A stretch of 64,000 nt of DNA. Source: Gloeopeniophorella convolvens. Taxonomy: Eukaryota; Basidiomycota; Agaricomycetes; Russulales. Each line of letters starts with the position of its first letter. Position 1 is the first letter of the stretch. Where the stretch lies: positions 124,001 to 188,000 of the forward strand of contig WTXD01000031.1 in assembly GCA_022496205.1 (NCBI GenBank). Reading direction: 5' to 3'. A program made the position numbers and the translations under genes. Under the pieces are notes generated by a model, which saw only the letters and a program-made list of their open reading frames with translations, had not been told where the DNA came from and ran no database searches. Below, one piece after another: positions 54,443-64,000 of the stretch.

Positions 54443-57400
54443 ATGCCGAAAGCCGGTCAGACTTACCAGTGCCCGTGCTTCAAGTGTGGAGGTGCTACAA
54501 AGAAAATCACAAGACGAACGATCGAAGCTCACCTTCGTCAAGACCAAGCTTTTCTGCAAACAATCCCCCCCGACGATCGAGAACACATCGGGATCCTCCA
54601 GTCTCACGTGGATCGGACGGTCCAGCTGCTTACCAGCATCTTGGGAGCTGTGAGGTCATCTAGAACGAGTGGTGTCCCCAAGACCCCAGATCTAGATGGT
54701 GCGCTGACCCACTATTCTTAAGCAGAACCAATCAGCCACTCACCAGTATCGATCACAGCCGCTGGAGACATTTCAGAGCAGGCCGCACCTGCAAGAGTGC
54801 CGCATGATGAATACGAAGATGAACATGATGGAGATAAAAAAGGTGTGCTTACTGTCTTTGCGTGTTGTCCTCCTGCAGTGCTAATCAACTGCGGATCGAT
54901 GAGACACAACCGGTTCCGTGCCTCCACCAGTTCCCAGTGTTGTGAACGAGAACTTGGATATGGATGTTGATCTGTGGCCATCCACCCCTCTGGGTGCTCC
55001 AGTGACTCCATATCTGGGCTCTAGTGTTGGTACTGGAAGCAATGTACCTCCTCATCGTAACGATCGGCACTCACCAATGCATCGCTCGGAGTCTCGAGAC
55101 AACTCTGGCCCCGACAACCGCTCGGACTCCACCGATCTCTCAGGCTCGAACTCAGACTCCGAGGACTCACAGCCCGATACAGATGACGACTTGAACGCTG
55201 AAGACAATCATCCAGCCTTCTTCGCGCTCCCAGATGAGCACATCTTGGCTGTCGACGCTGAGATTCTGGGTGAGGAGGAGGAAGATCCGGAGGCTGAGGA
55301 TGTTGATGATGCCCGTGGTAGTGCTGGTGCTGCTGCTATCGATCTCCCAGGTGCTGAAGGCGACAATGATGGTGATGAGGAACTGGAGGTTGCCGAGGAA
55401 ACTCCAGACGCTGTCATCAGACTTTTCCGGCAGCTTCTTTCAGGCTACATCATTCCCGTTAACCCTCCCATTCACGACAACCAGAATTGTGCTCTCACAC
55501 CAACGGAGGTGCTTTCACTCAAGCACTATCTAAGATGGATGCAGTCTCACGGTACTGTCAAGGCGTACCGTCTTCATGCTCAATTGCTTTATGAGGCAAC
55601 CGGCATCGAAATTCTCAGCTTGTACCTGGTACGAAAGCTGGCTACTGAGCTTACGGGAATATCAACGGAGCGTGTTGATATGTGTCCTAAAAGTTGTATG
55701 GCCTACACCGGCGAGTTCAAAGACCTTACAGCATGCATTTATATTCGTGACAAGCACCCTGGACCTTGTGGAGAGCCACGGTTTAATGCAAAGGGACAGC
55801 CACGAGCTCAAATGGTCTACATTCCTTTCACCCCTGTTATTCAGTCATATTATGCAAACCAGGAGACAGCACACGCCATGCGGTACCGGCATGAGTGTCT
55901 AGAAGATACATTAAGAAACCAGGCACTCGGTGATAATGCAAAGCCTCAGTCATTCTCTGATTTTCCCAATTCCTCGAATCATGTTTTCCACCGTCAGGGC
56001 CTAGATCTATTCACCCTTCCCACCGACACCGCCATTACTATATCTAGTGATGGTGCTCAACTTACAACAAAGAAACAATCTGATGTTTACATCTTCACTA
56101 TCACCATTCTTAACCTTCCACCCGACAAACGGTATCGAGCATCAAATATTATTATTCCTTTAATCATTCCTGGCCCGTCTGCACCTGGAAATGTTGAGTC
56201 ATTTGCTTATCCTCTATTTCAAGAGCTGGCAAGGGCTAGTCAAGGTGTATGGACTTGGGATGCTGTTGATCGGAGGCCTTTTATCCTCCGGATCTACCTC
56301 TGTGCAATCCTTGGAGATATGCCTGGCTCTGCTAAGCTTAGCAAAATGGCTGGGCATATGGCAGTTCATGGTGATCGCTTTAGTATGGTCCAAGGTGCAT
56401 ATATTTTTTTCTTTCTATTTTTGAATTTACTCATATACACTCCAATGTAGGTGCCCGTTCAAGCAAGGAGCGTGGTGCAAAAGCACAGTATTATCCACTC
56501 TCACCACCTCAAAAAATGGAGTTTAACCCTAATCGGCCTATTGTCAATATCCTTCAACTTCCTATTAGGAGCCTTGATAGCTATTGGAAGGATATCAAGC
56601 GACTTGAAGCTGCTAAAGGTCGAAAAACACGATATGCAAGCATTGTCCGTGAAACTGGCATATCTGGACTTCCCACCTGTGCCACAAGCCCTGCCTTCAC
56701 TATCCCATACTTCTTTCCATTGGATCCCTTCCACCTATTCTACGAGAACTGTATGCCACATATATGGGATTTATGGGTCAGCAACAGTTCTCCGGAAGAG
56801 AAGATCTATATGGGTGAAAATATGGCTTCCTTATTTGGAGAGGAGATTGAGAAGGCTATGGCAACACTACCACCCTCATTTTGTGGACCAGTCCGAAATC
56901 CCTATAAGAAGCGTCAAAGTCAGTACAAAGCATTTGAATGGATGGCCCTTCTTCACTGGTATATTGTTCCTATTGCCTGGGAACTAGGCTTTGATCAAGA
57001 AGTTATCAAGAACTTTGCCATCTTTTCTAACATAATTGAATATGCTATGACAACTGTCCCAAGGACAGTCATAGACCTAGGAAATCTCTTTGACAAGATT
57101 ATTCTCTTTTTACGAGGATTTGAAGACCTCTATGTCAACAATGACCCAACCAAGGTTTCACGTTGCCGACTATGCATCTTTCAGCTCATTCACATCCCTC
57201 ACCATATCGAGTTCAATGGCTCTATCAGGATTGGATCCCAAGCCACAACCGAGAGAGCCATTGGTGAAGTAACTTATGACCTCAAATCACAGCAGTCACC
57301 ATATGGCAACATAGTCACAAACATTACTGAGAAGTCAGTAGATGGATGCCTATCCCGTCGTCGCCCCGAGCTTGCCCCCCAGGCTCAGCTAAAGAAGCAA

Positions 57401-58000
57401 AAGGAGCATCTATTCGGCAAGATTCGTATCAGCCGTATACAGATGCAGCAGCCCGAAGTCCAGGTCCATCTGCAACTCATTCGTGCCTACCTTGGATTGG
57501 ATCCCGACGCCGAGCTAGAGGTGAAGCGGTGGGGGAAGTGTCCTATTCTAGCCAGCGGAGCTACCTTAACCAGCAAGATCTTCGAGGCGTCGAGAAAGAA
57601 GCGAGATGCGCGCTCATCACATCATTTCGAAGCCCACGTACCGGAGACTCCACAAGGGGAACAACCTGTAGAGCAGAATATAGATGAGACCCTGGTAAAC
57701 GTCGAGAGGATCAAACCTATCTTCGGCGAGGCGCTCGTCTTCTACTCTGTCGCAGAGATAGACAGGTCCTTTGTAGTTTACCATCCCTTGATTGAGGAGG
57801 AGAAGCTGTTCGGGAGGTGGCATGGAGAATGGTCGCCAGAGGTCCACGTACTGGAGACATCAGCGTTGGTCAGCCTCGTTGGTACCTGGATGTACGAAGA
57901 CAGGGTCCACATCTTGCGGAAGCACCCGGGATTGGCGCACCTTGCTGCAGAGGATGCTGGCGAATTGCAGGGTGATGGCGGAGAGGAGGTAGAGCCATAG
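54443..58000 (+). CDS. Tnp2-family (CACTA/EnSpm) transposase, four exons, reads intact
   Basis: Exons 54443-54698, 54747-54842, 54904-56394 and 56451-58000 join in phase through 48, 61 and 56-nt introns to 1130 residues without a stop. N-terminus: CPCFKCGG with RRTIEAHL, the zinc-binding start usual in fungal Tnp2. An acidic linker (residues about 150-250) follows. The Transposase_21 core includes ISSDGAQL, CAILGDMPGSAKLSKMAGH, GDRFSMVQGA, FPLDPFHLFYENCMPHIWDLW and, near the end, FVVYHPL..LFGRWHGEWSPEVHVLETS..HILRKHPG. Known role: cut-and-paste transposase of CACTA elements, acting on terminal and subterminal repeats. The core exons are visibly less GC-rich than flanking DNA, suggesting a different mutational history. 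Intactness suggests recent activity, but catalytic residues were not checked by alignment. Confidence 0.85.
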
Positions 58001-58059
58001 GAGGATAAGTACGATGGATAGCGTAGTTGTGTACCAGACCGTCCTCGATAGGAACACCA

Positions 58060-58475
58060 AGCGACTCGATGACAGTTGATACGGCCAGTGGTGACGGACG
58101 CCTGAGAAGATGGTAGAGTAGCTGCAGGCATGTAGCATGCATTGACGATGAACGAGGCAACACTGACTTGGCTAAGACTGAATGACGACCTTATGGACGT
58201 CAGCAAGAGGCTCAAACGTGGAAATCAGTAACACTCACCATGATGCCAACAGTGATGCTGTCGGTCTTGGTGATTTTCGAGGGAAACATGAGCTAAGAGG
58301 GCCGCTGGAGTAGCACGTCCACGTTGCTCATGTTGTGGTTGATGGGGACGATCCTGCTCGCAACAGTCTAGAGGCCAGCCATCCACCAAGCAGCAGCATC
58401 GACGTACACGTCTCGTTCTTCTCGTTGGCCCGAGAGTTCGTGCCATGAATTGAAAGAACACCCGGTGATTAACTC
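58060..58475 (-). pseudogene. FAS2 fragment, second (shorter) copy
   Basis: Frames on the minus strand give ASRIVPINHNMSNVDVLL, LMFPSKITKTDSITVGIMV, then after an intron remnant SQVSVASFIVNACYMPAA. These match SGIVPGNRNADNVDAL, LMFPSKTLQTGGITPGVMV and SQVGGTALVVNPRYVLAA of the neighbouring FAS2 fragment (58476-60200), with the intron in the same place. Stops and frame changes are frequent. So the ketoacyl-synthase part of a fatty-acid synthase alpha-subunit gene is present twice in tandem, this copy being more decayed. Confidence 0.7.
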
Positions 58476-60200
58476 TATGCACGAAAGTAACTATGGGTAA
58501 GACAATGAGGAACGAAGGCAGTCGTACCTTGGCCAACACCAACCCCGGCAGCAGCATCAGATAGGTCCAGCGACTCCTCAATTGCCTTCACATTGGCGAG
58601 GTTAGACGTGATGGCAGTCGGCTGGCTCTCGAACATGTAGCTACCCATCTTCTTATCAGGCGAGGCGCGCGTGAGGGAGTTGAGCAGGACAAGAGTCTCG
58701 AGCTCGGTAGTGTATGATGGTATCTCCTTGATCGTAACTAATGCGCCCGTGATCATCATCTCGGACATCGCCTTGTACGACTTCTTATATCACTCATTGT
58801 GACGGAGCTTGTACGATGCGTAGAGCGAAGGCGGGGTAGCTGCAAGCACGTAGCGCGGGTTGACAACGAGCGCAGTGCCACCGACTTGACTGAAACCGAA
58901 TGAGGAATACACAAATGTTAGCAAGACTCGGACGTGAAAGTTGATACTACTAACCATAACACCAGGGGTGATGCCGCCGGTCTGGAGGGTCTTTGAGGGG
59001 AACATGAGCAGGGAGTGCTGTTGGGAGAGTGCATCCACATTGTCCGCGTTACGATTACCGGGGACGATTCCGCTCCCGATGGTCTGGAGGAGGCTGGCCG
59101 TCTGCCGGGCGGCGGCACCATGACCGACCAGGCTCTTCTGGGCCATGATAGGAGCAGCGTTCCCAGCAGTGCGGTCGAGCATCTTGAGAATGGCGTTCCA
59201 CGTGTACATCTCGATCTTCGCGTTGGCCTAGGTGCTCATGCCATGGATGGAAAAAACGCCGATGTCGTCAGTAGTCAGACACCAGATGGCGAGTGCGCGG
59301 CGGAGAGGAGCGAGCGACGGTCAGCACTCTCGGTGCTCTGCATGAGCATACTGTAGGTAGCCAAGGTGTCCTTCTCCTGGCGACAGGTTTTCTCCTCAAG
59401 TTCGGCAACGCGGCTGGCGAAATGGCCGGAGTCGACAACGTCTCCTCCATGACCTTGCGAGACTCGGCTTCCACCTGGAGCTGTGCTTGCTCGAAAGCAA
59501 GCTAGTCGCTGATCAACTTGCGGCGGAAAGTGATTAGGCACGCGTGGCAGCCGATGTTGAGGGCAGGGGATACATGCTCGGACTGGACCTCGCAGGTGAC
59601 TCTGAGAGCCCCACGGCCGAGGGCGGGGATGGAGCGGCTGGCCTTGTCACTAAGACGAATTCAGAACCCATTGGCACTAAATTCGGAAGAGCACTTACGT
59701 CGATGTCGATGTGAATGCGAGGATGCCACGGGTTGGGCAACCAAGCTCGAGAGCGGCCTTGGCAGACATGCCGATGTGCACACCGATGTCCTGGGACTCC
59801 ACGAACTGGGGTGATCATGTCAGTAACGCATGCCTTCAACACAAGATGAGACATACCCCTCCACGAGTTATCGTGCTCGGGCGAGACACCCCCGTGAGCT
59901 CACGACCCGTCGCAAGCTGTCTCAGAGTTGTTTATCGCCTTCATATCACCGAACCTATACGAGCCTTCTCCGCACAGATGGTCGAAGCCACCAGCAATCA
60001 TGACCTTCACCTTTCCCGACAAGATCGTGTCCGAGATGATCTTCATGGACTGGAGAGCGGTCACGCTGTACATCAGGTCAGACGAGAGAGTGGGAGGCGC
60101 GTGGCATAACTACTCACCGGCACCAAGCACCGATTGAGATCCTGACCGGTCCACTCGAGGGCATGAGCAGCAAGTTGATTCATCCTGCAGTAGGCATGTA
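58476..60200 (-). pseudogene. FAS2 (fatty-acid synthase alpha) C-terminal fragment
   Basis: On the minus strand from about 60190: INLLLMPSSGPV, MKIISDTILSGKVKVMIAGGF, AKIEMYTWNAILKMLDRT, KSLVGHGAAARQTASLLQTI, GSGIVPGNRNADNVDAL, SQVGGTALVVNPRYVLAA, MSEMMITGALVTIKE. This order is the ketoacyl-synthase domain and linker of fungal FAS2, which makes long-chain acyl chains in the cytosolic FAS complex. The glycine-rich and LVGH blocks survive, but frames shift several times, stops occur, and the N-terminal four-fifths of FAS2 are absent. Introns remain (for example near 58900), so this is not a retrocopy. Confidence 0.85.
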
Positions 60201-61790
60201 CTGGTGACAATCGCATGTGGGTGCCGGTGTCTGCCTGGTTGATACCATGGCGGGTGATAGCCACCAACAAGCCGCGCTAGGTCATTAAGTCGCAAAGGAG
60301 AGCCAGATGCCTGCAATTGACGTAGAAGCCATCGAATTCGATGACGTTGCGAAGCTCTTGCATGATCGCGGCACGCGCCGCCTCGATACCCAGACATTGA
60401 AGACCTCCATGCAGTTGTTGGGGTACGTGCGCACGTAATCGACGCCTTCAAGAGACATCACAGTTTTGAGGTTACTGCCATCCGTTTCGAAGACCTATTC
60501 TACGTTGTCCACGGATTCACCGTTCGTGCCTCCGTTTTGGATGGAACCGCCCTCCGTGATGCCAATCATATCGTGCTTCGTGAGGAAGACCGGCGGATAC
60601 CCTTGACGCCGCCAAGGCTGGTCGAGTTCAGCATGGTGTTCTCCAACTGGCGCAGGAAGATGCCTTCTTCAATGGTGCCGATTCCATCTTCATCTATGTC
60701 CGCGCCGCCGAGGACACGATAGCGAATGATAAGTTTGTCGATGTTGTCCTCGCTCCAGATGACGAACAGGTCGGATTTGAAGTTCTCTTTGATCTGATTA
60801 GCGACAAACTCCACGCTGAGCTTGCAGTCGACCACCTTGACACGGCCCAACTCGAGACGAAGAGGCCACGGCGACTGTAAGTGCAATTGTTGTTCCATCT
60901 CTTCATCGGGAACAGCGGAGAACGCCTTGATGAATACTTGATCCTCCTCGATGACCATGGATTGCGGATCGGGATCATACCAGATCTCGACCGTGGCGGT
61001 AACGGTGCGCAAGGAGGTAAATGCGAGCTCCTGCTGTACAACCTTCGCATGCTCGGCTCCCGTATTGTATGGCGGGATCAGATACACGGTCAACGACGGG
61101 GTCTTGATGTTCGTGGCAACGTTGATGATCTCCTTCAACCGCGGGACACCGATGGTGACGTTCTTGCTATAGACACCGGCGTAGTGGAACGTGTTGAGAG
61201 TCATCTGCGTGGCCGGTTCACCGATGGACTGCGCAGCAGGTGTACTGCACATCTCTCCAGGGTTCACTGCCGCTTGGTTGAACTTGGTCTCGACTTCGGC
61301 GAGTATCCAGTCGAAGGCTTCACGAGTCAGGTGGTACTTCTCCAAGACGCGGCGGGTGGCGAACGTCGCCCGCAAAAGCATGCAGAAGTTGAGCGGAGCA
61401 TTCGTCTGGCTCTCCGCACTGACTAAATCATCACCGCGTACGATGATCAGTCTGGTCTGCAACTCCTTGAGCGCGTCAATGATGTAGACAGGATCCAGAT
61501 CGCTTGGTTTTCGTAGGTCGATGTGGAATATGAAGCGTCCTGCACGATGCGGCGAAGATTGACAGGGAGGTAGTGGGGAATGTTGCAGGACATGCGGGGG
61601 AACATGAACGAGCGCAGGAGCCGGCGACCCTCGACTAGCTGCGCGTATTCCTCGTCCAGTCGGCCCTGCAGCTCGAGAGAGCTATCGTCGATGCCGACCT
61701 GAAGGACGCCGGGGAGGAATCCGCCGTGAGGATCGGTGACGTCCACACGGAATGTGCACTCGAACTCCGAGTCGCTGATTGGGGAGGTGT
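60201..61790 (-). pseudogene. RPB1 (RNA polymerase II largest subunit) fragment
   Basis: Minus-strand frames at 61447-61790 and 60566-61462 give [98 protein letters not shown] and [20 protein letters not shown], the universally conserved end of the RPB1 core (domain 5). Toward 60.2 kb frames degrade ([33 protein letters not shown]). The catalytic centre, N-terminal two-thirds and CTD heptads are all missing and at least three frame breaks are present. It is a fragment of a copy, not the housekeeping gene. Confidence 0.9.
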
Positions 61791-62480
61791 CGATAGGTTG
61801 GTTGACGATGACGGCGTTGGTCGCGGCTGCGATCGCGGCGGGGTTGCGATTCAGTAAACCGAGAATGCTTGTGCGGCGGAGGACGCCCTGCGACCGGCCG
61901 TACTCCAAGAGCGTGCCCTGATGTTGATGGCGGCCATCATAGCCTGCTCAGATCCCTGGGGTTCCTCGATGGGTAATCGCTCAAGGAGATGTACCAGAAT
62001 GGGGGAGAGGTCGTCTAGCTGGATGTTGGTGAACAACCTTCCGTGCAGGACGACGAAGAGTTCGGGCGCGCGTGCATCAGGAGCTGAGCGGCGCGCTTGT
62101 GCCGCCGGGGATCACAATGGCAGTGCGGACTCGCGCGCCGTCTCGGAGGAGCCGATGGCGATCATGCTAGAACACAAGACGTTCAGAAACCGAACCGTAG
62201 CAGAATCGAGGGCTTACTGCTCGAAGGAAAGCTACACCCCACGCAGTTCCCCATCCTCCGTCTCGTAGTTGAGCAGTCTAAGGTGGTGGTGCAACTTGCC
62301 GTGTCCAGGCGTCGCCAACACACCCTCGGCGTAACAGTTGCGCGCCGCCAGACATGAGTCTCCGAGAATCCCGACGCCGATGGAGCCCTTGTCGACACCG
62401 GTGGTAAGCGTGTTCTTGTCCTTGAAGGCGGTACCAGGGTGGCGATCTCATGAAGGATGTCATAGTAGACACCAGGATAG
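61791..62480 (-). pseudogene. EST1/SMG7-like gene fragment
   Basis: On the minus strand from about 62470: YDILHEIATL, LGDSCLAARNCYAEGV, PGHGKLHHHLRLLNYE, an intron remnant near 62200, TARESALPL, AAQARRSAPDARAPELFVVL, LFTNIQLDDLSPILVHLLER, AMMAAINI and LEYGRSQGVLRRT. This matches the EST1/SMG5-7 DNA/RNA-binding domain pattern of fungal telomerase-associated and nonsense-mediated-decay proteins (a GKLHHHLG..LL block, then SRES..PL, then LFT.IQLDD). It has internal frame changes and stops. It runs directly into the RPB1 fragment at about 61790-61850 on the same strand. Confidence 0.7.
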
Positions 62481-62899
62481 AGGAAATGGGTAGATGCGAC
62501 TGAGTCCGGCCCCGAGAGAGACCGGTTGCAATCGAGGTGCAGGCAGTATGAAACGTGGATGAGTCGTAGGGTTTGGATGATGACGGCGCCTTGGTTGCGA
62601 AGGCGAGTTGATCCTAGGGTTGTTGGAGCTGGAAGGGTGAGGAATGCGGTGAGGATATACAGTTTATTTCCCCACCTGCGCGACAGCAGCCTAGCTCAGC
62701 AGCTAGGATATGAGCGTCTATATAGACCAAACAGTAGTGTATACAAACGGAAGCCTTCGAACGAATCAGGTTGCTATTAACTTTGAACCGTGTTGGGCGC
62801 ACCTCCAACAACTTAGAACAAGTCCTGAATAGACAGAAGAGATATTCTTGATAGTCCTATGGACATTGGACTCGGGAGCTACGAGAGCGAGAGATATTT

Positions 62900-63255
62900 G
62901 CGCCATATAGTCGATCGACGTCGCTGGCAGTCGTGGCAAGTTGGTGGCAAGTCGGAGAGCGGCGGGCCGTAGTCGACTGTGTGGCCCCCACAGTCAGACG
63001 TAGTCAGGCGCAGTCGAACTCAGTCGACCGTATAGTCTCCGCCTCGGCTGACAAAAATCTTCCAGAGCCAGGAACTCTCGGGCCGGACTGCCGGCCTATG
63101 AACCGATTTTGATCGCGGGCGACTCTCATTGACTTGACCGGACTAGGCCTGACTACGAACAAGATTTGTGACTACGACCGACTCAGACCTCCCTCGGCCC
63201 GACTCACAAGCGACGTCAGGCGACCAACTCCGACTTGATCGTTTTCACTGAGCGT
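62900..63255. repeat. AGTC-rich tract, second site
   Basis: Dense AGTC, GACTA and GTCG motifs in both orientations, ending at 63240-63252 with CGTTTTCACTGAG, the reverse complement of the motif at 15804-15816. It resembles the tract at 15.8-16.3 kb in inverted orientation. Probably a truncated end of a hAT-like or similar element; the family is inference. Confidence 0.45.
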
Positions 63256-64000
63256 GACACCCCAGAACGTGACAAAGCCCTGCTGACATGCAAACCAGCC
63301 CGGGACAAGTCAGCGACCAACTTCCCATCACACCAATCATGATGTCGTACTACCTCGGAGCCCGGGTGAGTCACATTCCATTGTTAGGATTGACCTCATC
63401 GTTCTGTTTGGTTTCTACGGAAAGCAGCACTAGGTTGGACTTCCAAGTGGCCCTGCGGAGGACAGAGCGGTGTCGCCCTCCTTGAAGCTTGACAGTCGGT
63501 GACATTCGTGTGCATAGTCCCAGGGCCTCTATGGCCGGTCTTTGGACGACGTCAAAATCTATCGTCGCTCCGTGCACGCTTGGGTCATGGCCCATGGCTT
63601 GCAATCGCAGCGTATGCCGTGGGCTCACGTGCAGAGATGACCCCGCCTTGATATTGTAGCACTTCTGCACTTCCCGTGAGAACAACATCGACTTCTTTCA
63701 CTCCCAACAGGTTGGACATGACCTCAGGGTGGATGGTGGTGTGCGCATGCCGCTGATATTAGCGGGACTCGTGCATTCCGGCGTGCACCCAGAGTCATTG
63801 CAGCTGAGCTCCCTCGGACGGTCCCGTCAATGTGATTGGACTCACGACAGTTCAGCTGACAGCCATGTACTCACTTCGACACCAATCATAGCGATGCTTC
63901 TATTCTCGAAGACGCCGCACCTATCACCGCGACTATCATTCGGAGGCATGAAAGTCATTGAGGGCACGTCAAGGTAACAGGATGAGCCACTTCGACTCTT
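63256..64000 (-). other. Possible exon at the window edge, otherwise unassigned
   Basis: On the minus strand 63875-64000 is open and protein-like (DVPSMTFMPPNDSRGDRCG, then ENRSIAMIGVE) and ends at a GTGAGT donor. A phase-compatible downstream exon near 63580-63720 reads SNLLGVKEVDVVLTG before a stop. This could be the 3' part of a gene that starts beyond the window. No family recognised. Confidence 0.25.

Larger units (their letters stand above)
53470..58000. mobile_element. CACTA-type element, ends unresolved
   Basis: Minimum extent: the short-motif cluster, the accessory gene and the Tnp2 gene. The right end may be close to 58.0 kb, or as far as about 62.8 kb if the captured gene fragments lie inside the element. 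No CACTA..TAGTG pair with matching inverted repeats was found by eye, though a TAGTG occurs at about 62734. Confidence 0.5.

Noticed and set aside
60881..61426. 181-codon plus-strand ORF across the RPB1 fragment
   Set aside because: The minus strand carries unmistakable RPB1 motifs over the same interval, so this is a shadow frame.
60201..62480. The possibility that RPB1, FAS2 and EST1-like are functional housekeeping genes here
   Set aside because: Each lacks most of its length, including essential domains, and shows several frame breaks and stops.
53470..62820. Clean CACTA termini around the Tnp2 element
   Set aside because: A TAGTG at about 62734 was noticed, but no matching CACTA with inverted-repeat extension was found on the left, so element ends are left open.

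Overview
The window is nuclear DNA of a basidiomycete, most likely an Agaricomycete mushroom. Its genes are split by introns of about 40-70 nt with GT..AG ends and CTRAC-like branch sites, intergenic DNA is GC-rich, F-box families are expanded, and the transposases are of types typical of this group (Plavaka and fungal Tnp2). I reconstructed exons by reading frame and splice phase. All names are homology calls from memory; no search was run.

Layout. 0-19 kb looks like ordinary host chromosome: the end of a GPI-anchored secreted protein, a basic disordered protein, an F-box/propeller-like gene, three related minus-strand F-box proteins with one F-box relic among them, about 2.8 kb of repeat-rich spacer, and a nine-exon gene with a C-terminal SAP-like motif. 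From about 19 kb the sequence becomes a mobile, accessory block. A short-motif repeat cluster, a DUF6532 gene broken by one stop codon and a Plavaka transposase with two frameshifts fill 19-25.3 kb. A Myb/SANT gene faces a degraded 2-oxoglutarate dioxygenase-like gene (25.4-29.7 kb) across a 62-bp minisatellite. An internally deleted Spt5-like copy, an orphan gene, MITEs, inverted-repeat elements and a pair of diverged acidic genes occupy 30-47 kb. A start-less second copy of the Myb gene and its promoter is followed by a complete Spt5-like (NGN+KOW) gene at 48.75-51.5 kb.

53.5-58 kb carries a CACTA-type Tnp2 transposase gene that reads intact over four exons, with a divergent accessory gene. 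Immediately beyond it, 58.05-62.5 kb is a same-strand chain of broken pieces of unrelated conserved host genes: EST1/SMG7-like, RNA polymerase II RPB1, and fatty-acid synthase FAS2 (twice). They keep intron remnants, so they are DNA-level captures rather than retrocopies. The last 1.5 kb is AGTC-rich repeat DNA and one possible exon.

Most notable: nuclear and transcription-type genes (Myb, Spt5-like, dioxygenase-like, DUF6532) that occur beside transposases, partly in duplicate and in states from intact to wrecked, and the multi-gene capture next to an apparently intact Tnp2. I saw no tRNA, rRNA or CRISPR array.
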